Origin: Persicaria tinctoria
Taxonomy: Eukaryota > Streptophyta > Magnoliopsida > Caryophyllales > Polygonaceae
Assembly: GCA_037127255.1 (NCBI GenBank)
Contig: JBANSL010000008.1
Location: 37,709,373-37,773,372 of the forward strand
Direction of reading: 5' to 3'
DNA: 64,000 nt
Below are positions 58,791 to 64,000 of the stretch, one piece after another. The position numbers and the translations under genes were made by a program. Each line of letters starts with the position of its first letter. Within the stretch, counting starts at the first letter, position 1. Below the pieces are notes generated by a model that was not told the DNA's origin, did not search any database, and saw only the letters and a list, made by a program, of their open reading frames with translations.

Positions 58791-60008
58791 GTTCTTGTTC
58801 GATTTTGTGTCGAAGTAACATGTAATCTACCGAATTTGTTGGTTAGGGTTTAATGTGGGGAAAGGGTTTTTTCGATTTTGTGTCAAATTACCGGGTAATC
58901 TCTCGAATTTGTACTGGCGCTGCAAATGAGTACTGCATCTATGTAGAGGAAAAATAAAATTCCCACTTCAGGATATAAAACCTATCAAAATCCATCACTG
59001 CATAGCAAGTAGGAATCCAGATCTGAATGTAGCCTGTTTTAAACCTATCAAAATCCATCACTGCATAGCAAAACAGATAAAAAGAGACAAGGAAATAAAA
59101 AGGTTTTACTAAAAATCTAAATGCAGATATAACTGATTCTTGTGATAAATTTTGGTTCAACAAGTAGGCCGCCACTGGATGGTTCATTGCCATAAATTTT
59201 GGTTTGTTAGTATGATTGTTGTAAACTGCAGTATCATCAAAGTAAGAAACAAAAGAATTGTAGTGTTCATGTGAATAGTGCCCTCAGTTTTGATTTGTTA
59301 GTCTATTATTTTTGGTTTTGAAATTGGGTGATAAGCATTCGAGGGGAGAGATGTAGCTTTCACTTCGTTCTATCTTTAGGTTGATCACATAACTGGGGCT
59401 TCGAGGGTTACGGAGAACTATCTGATTGATAATACGAGAATCAGATATGATAATATCTGGCTTAAACAAATCTAACAGCAGATCTGATATGAGTAAGTTA
59501 AAGGGCCTTGATTGCAATGTAAGAATCATCGAATTAACATTCTAATGTAGTTCTACTTTTTGGCCAATCACATAGACATAGGAGTTTCTTTGCCTATAGT
59601 ACTTTACAACGTATTAGCAGATTAGGTAAACTATGTGGAATCATCTAATTTCAGAAAATAGAATCAGCACCTGCAAAATCTTCATTTGAATACTTGACAG
59701 TCTCAACACACACTTCAACACATGAGGAAAACATGAAATCCAGCAAACTCACTACAAAACCAAAATTGGAAAACAATGGTGCTCTCTAAAGTTCAGGTCT
59801 TTGATCTCTTCTTTGAAAACCCTTCACAGATCCTGGACATTCAGACCTGCAACCAGTAAACAAGTCTATCCTGGACATTTAAAACACTCATTGAAAGACA
59901 CTGCAATAAGCATTAAGCATAATATTAAACAACATTATTTCCATTAACATAATAATTAGCAGTCTTATTACATGCGCCTCTCCTTCTTGTCTCATTTTAC
60001 TATAACGA
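58791..60008. other. Intergenic, with a 31 bp direct repeat
   Basis: aaacctatcaaaatccatca... occurs at 58978 and 59041 (31 identical bases, 63 apart). No gene is recognised. If the gtagtg at 59263 is a CACTA end, 58146-59268 would be one small nonautonomous element. Confidence 0.4.
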
Positions 60009-60075
60009 TGTGCAGGTGGCGGGCATCTTCAAGAGGGGCACCAGAAACCATGGCTCTAAAGGGGTCTAATACCTG
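60009..60075 (-). CDS. Possible exon of an unidentified gene
   Basis: On the minus strand, after an ag at about 60076, the frame reads VLDPFRAMVSGAPLEDARHL followed by a gt-like break. The composition and lack of stops look protein-coding, but I do not recognise the family, and neighbouring exons were not found. The element-free flanks and isolation suggest a gene fragment. Confidence 0.3.
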
Positions 60076-60598
60076 AAGAGAAACACTGAAGTCATTTACT
60101 CATGTATGTTCCGAGCTGATGAGATAAATGTGTCATAATGAGATTATTTAGTATTTAACATACAATAATTGCTCAAGAAAATAACTTCTTTTTAAAGCAT
60201 AAACAAAACAAGTCTAATTTTAATAGCTTGAATCCAATGACAAGTGACTGACTGCGGGTTCATAAAAAAAAGTTACTGACTGCCTAGTATCCTATGTACA
60301 ATTGAATGTAGATATATTATGAACATAAATTAGAGGGGTAGAGTGGAGGTATCTTTAGCTAATACGGACTACTAAACATCTTTCGTAGTTTATTGGTTTA
60401 TTTTTAATTATGTGAATGTACTTCTATTGATTATGTATATGCGGTCTTATTTGATTTTCTCTCGTTTGGTATTCTCAGTTATAAGGCAATAAACAAACCC
60501 AATAGCTGAATGTACTCCTATTGATTATGTCCGTTTCATGAATATCTTTCTTTTAACTTGCAAGTATCCCTAAAATGTGATGTATTATTGTATTGCAG

Positions 60599-62130
60599 TT
60601 GCTCAGTTGACAACAGAGATCCATTATCTCTCTAAAGCCTTGCACAAAAAGGTATTCTCTTTGGCTTTTTTAACTTTTCCTGAGATTTTTTAGATGTCTT
60701 GAATATTCTCTTTGGCTTATTTGATATGAGAGGCGGAGGATATTTGACTAAACTCGGCTTATTTGACAAATCTTATGTATGTTTACTCAAATATTGAGGT
60801 GAATGACCTTTAAGGCTTCGTTTGGATTCATAAATTTTTACTTATAAAGCATCTTTTTTTTTATTTTTTGACCATAACTGTTGGCTGATGGTGTTAGGGG
60901 TAGGTAGATATTTTGATAAACGACCTCGCCTGCTGATTATAGAATTTAATGATTGATCATTTGATTTGATTCGTCGGTTTCCATACGTGTGTGATCAAAT
61001 ATTTCTTTCTTGGTTGTGTTTTATGAACAAACTGCTGATGGGCATCTCCCAGTCCCATCTTCATCTACTGAACTTTCAGAATTGATAGCCAAATGACCTC
61101 TTTTGGTGATGATAGAGCTTAATGATTTGATTCAATTCAATTCATGTGTGTGGGATCTGATATTTCTTGGCTCTGTGTGTTTTGTGAACAAACTGCAGAT
61201 GGGCATCTCTTAGTCCTAATTGCTTCTTTATCTCTTCTTTTATTTTTACCAACACAAGCTATCTTGTTGCAATAACAACCCGGCTGGTCCAATTTTTTTT
61301 GGTTTTGAAAATGAAATAAAATAATTTATCTTCCCAACCCAAGTCGCCAAAACTGAATTAAATTTTCCTTCTACAGTTTTAAGGATTGGGCTTGGAATTA
61401 TTTGACTGAAAACTCAAATTATATTAATTTATGTGGCAACATGGTGTAGTGTCTTAGGGACTTGTCAAAAGTCAACCCTTGAATGCTCATAGTGTCTTGA
61501 TAGCTTGCATTTGCATTGTATTGGTAGGTCAAATATCTTCACCAACACAAGTAGAGATGTATGAATCTCCGGTCGTTGGCAAATGGCAAATTGGCAATAA
61601 ACTCTCTTAATTACAACTGTCCAATTCATCCTTCGAAAACAGAAACTCCGTATGCACCGCGTGCAGGTATTACATGCATTCATATGCTTAGATCCATTTT
61701 ATCTTCTGTATGTCCTTAATTATTATGTTCAGTTAAAAAAAAAAAGTCATTGACGCATCCAAGATCTGTTTTAAAAAAGGAAAAGGAAATTTGTTTTTTT
61801 CAAAATGGATCTTAAAATTGAACTTTAGCAAATTATATGGTTATGCACTCCTTTATTATTACTTTTTATACACTTCAACAAAGTATGAGTTAATTTTCAC
61901 CTTAAAAATGATGAAAATGCTTAAGCTAATATGAAACTTGAGATCCCACATTAGTAAATTATATTCTTATGTAATGTTTAAATGTTTGTGTAAGTTGGAA
62001 GGTCTCTCCTGATTATGGCTGACTGCTTTTGTAACCTTGCAGTAAAAGGAAGTTCGAGGAGAATCAAGTAGAGGAATGGTGGAAGTGTAACAAAGAACGA
62101 GTGCTAAAAAAGTATCCGCCTCCTCTGTAA
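60599..62130 (+). pseudogene. 3' exons of a second BRX-domain gene, ended by an LTR
   Basis: The last exon, 62043-62130 after a cttgcag acceptor, reads KRKFEENQVEEWWKCNKERV then LKKYPPPL. This is the second half of a BRX domain with the WW pair intact. The stop TAA (62128-62130) is part of the LTR that starts TGTAAC at 62126. A 53 nt exon-like block at 60599-60651 (ag...gt, AQLTTEIHYLSKALHKK) looks like a coiled coil and could belong to the same gene. The two do not join in phase, and the exon with the first half of BRX (EPGV region) was not found between them. The gene is probably a fragment, or its linking exon has diverged. Confidence 0.6.
60652..62042. other. Intron-like or intergenic, with an imperfect duplication
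   Basis: 60962-61060 and 61125-61220 are similar (ttgatttgattc, tttatgaacaaactgctgat / ttgtgaacaaactgcagat, gggcatctc), period about 160. No exon was identified. Confidence 0.5.
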
Positions 62131-64000
62131 CGGCCCGAAATTATGATTTCCGGGGTACGTTTCAAGGGATGAAACCCCTTTTTCGAATCTTGCAATCCAG
62201 GTACGGGTCGAGGTTTCAAACTCATTTTAAGATTTGTAGAAAGAGGGATTTCAAACCCTAAAACCTCGAAGGGCCGTTGGGTACCCTTAACCTGTCCCAA
62301 GACTATGTCGCGGAAACCATTTCAAACGGAAGTAAAGCGGAAGTAAAGTACAGATACAAGTGCCACGGCGGGGCCGGGTCAAAACGGAGTCAAAAGTATA
62401 AATCCAAAACAATATAATCAGAGTCTGGTGAAGTCTATAACTCCAGCGCGCACTCTCCGCCGACAAAATGACCCGCGCAGTAAGCAAACAGCACCGATAG
62501 GATGAACATAAATAATTCCTAAAAAAATTGATTTGGGGCGGGATCAGATCGATGCCCACTTAACTCTGCATCCCAACCATAAGCACACATATACGCTATA
62601 CCTAATAAAGATGCTCTAATGCAGTACGAAATTCAAACACACTAGCATGCTCCTAGTTCATAATAATGTGCATAATACTGTAAAGGGCCCAAGACAATGC
62701 CAAGTGGCATATCCCTCTCCTACCTCCACCCCTTCCGACATGCGGAGACTGGCCAGCTCGTGAATGCATTCATTCATAATAGGGCGGCACGCATGCCTAA
62801 CCCGCTCCACAATAAAGCCCGCAGGCATATCATAATATAAGGAAGTACTCGATTGACTCAGGGTACCCGATGAGGCTGGGCTACCCTATGACCCTAGCAA
62901 AGACTTCTAGGACTATCACAGATAACGGCCGTTCTGTTTACATACGCACAAAGAAATAGAATGCTCAACGATCGATGCAACCTAGCATGGTACTACATGG
63001 CATGCTGATCATGAATGCAAGCACCTAGTATATCATGCACCTAAAGCAGGGAATAGCTCTATTCAACTTGAGTAAGCTCCGAAGAGACTTACCTGAAAAT
63101 GCAGAACAACAAGATAACACAAGCAAGGCCCAAATGCAAGTCCAAAGCAATCCAAAAGCAATACACCTATCATCAAGCCATTTTCATAAGCTACCGGACT
63201 AATATTCATACATATGAATCCCAAGTTCTCAACATCTTTAAAACCACTCGACGGTAAAACCATTTTCCAAAACCTTTCCGACATGATTGACATCAACCAA
63301 AACCATTTAATCAAAACCATCGATAAATCTCACGAAAATATTTCTCAAACTCTTAAATCCCAAATTAAGTCAACTCATATTCAAAATAACTTGTCGAACC
63401 ATTTTATAGGAATAATTCCGGCATTTTATTTCAAAATCATACTATAATAAAATCCGACATTTAGTCACCACAAAAATTTTGAGTCCGACATTTCATGTCA
63501 AAATCAATTTTCCTTAAATTACAAATTAACCCATGTTATAATATATATTAGTAATTTCAGAATTATAATTCCTCAAAACAGAATATTATATTAATAATGA
63601 TATTACTATAGCTACTAATCATAATATAAAACCATAACATATATCATAAACATCTAACCCAAAATAACATTTTTAAAACAAACCAAAAGAAAAGGCCCAA
63701 ATGCCCTCAACCCGAGCCCAGGCAAAAGAAAGAAAGGAAGGGGATCCGGCCCACTGGAAGAGGACCCGGCCCAAGGTGATAGAAACAAAAATCAGGCCCA
63801 ACAAATAACAGGCCAATTCTTCAAAAACCCTAATTTCCCTCAAACCGAACCGGTCCCCCCTTTTAAATAAAAACCGAACCGAACCAGTTAAGGGAAAAAA
63901 TAAAAGAACCGGACCCAATGCGCTGTTCATCGTCTCCCTCTTCAACTCCTCTGCCCGACAGGAAGAAAAGAAAGGAGGAGGAGCCAGAGCTCGCCGGTTA
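62126..64000 (+). mobile_element. Second LARD-family LTR, running off the window
   Basis: It begins TGTAACGGCCCGAAATTATG, close to the LARD LTR start at 40327. It shares later blocks in order (gccacggcggggccgggtca, actggccagctcg, gataacggccgttctgt) and the accgaacc/ccggtt words before a GC-rich part. It is clearly the same family but much more diverged than the two LTRs at 40327-50839. The right end lies outside the window, so solo LTR or full element cannot be decided, nor can true orientation. Confidence 0.8.

Noticed and set aside
58409..58821. Several overlapping frames rich in Gln/Arg/Pro/Thr
   Set aside because: Produced by a 44 bp minisatellite that shifts frame with each unit.
59263..59268. 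GTAGTG as a definite CACTA right end
   Set aside because: Flanking 3 bp do not match the left flank and subterminal repeats are absent nearby.

Overview
The window is plant nuclear DNA, probably from a eudicot. It is AT-rich, packed with nested retrotransposons and miniature DNA transposons, and holds one intact intron-bearing host gene. The species cannot be named from the sequence.

Layout. 1-8512: minus-strand LTR elements of an Athila/Tat-like Ty3/gypsy type, with gag and protease but no reverse transcriptase or integrase, LTR pieces at 1-1041, 1042-2431 and 6972-8252, and an unusual dispersed TCGA-rich motif running through LTRs and coding parts alike. 8513-10600: the integrase end of a different, plus-strand Ty3/gypsy element. 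10870-17770: a minus-strand hAT transposase gene split by a roughly 5 kb LINE (11660-16740) and carrying a 371 bp internal tandem duplication. 18119-21466: transposon debris, including a LINE RNase H end, a second hAT fragment and a 1.15 kb near-palindromic element.

22213-30653 (minus): a complete nine-exon mitochondrial ribosome recycling factor gene, 819 nt of joined coding sequence giving 272 residues. Its introns contain Stowaway-, Tourist- and hAT-type miniature elements. 32206-32801 (minus): a BRX-domain gene with a stop codon in place of the second Trp of the WW pair.

33298-37058: LINE remains. 37059-52000: a minus-strand Ty1/copia element with only one LTR and a deleted reverse transcriptase. 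It has been opened by a hAT-type element (38555-39765, perfect 8 bp target duplication) and by a 10.5 kb coding-free LTR element of LARD type (40327-50839, perfect 5 bp target duplication, initiator tRNA-Met primer site). 52003-53501: microsatellites and a foldback element, itself split by a hAT-type element with a perfect 8 bp target duplication.

53535-62042: intergenic DNA with local tandem repeats (21, 44, about 80 and about 160 bp periods), a tRNA-like sequence and a CACTA-type terminus. 60599-62130: fragments of a second BRX-type gene (plus strand), whose stop codon comes from the first bases of another LARD-type LTR (62126 onward, running off the window).

Only the recycling factor gene looks like a functional host gene. 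Almost everything else records successive insertions whose order can be read from target duplications.
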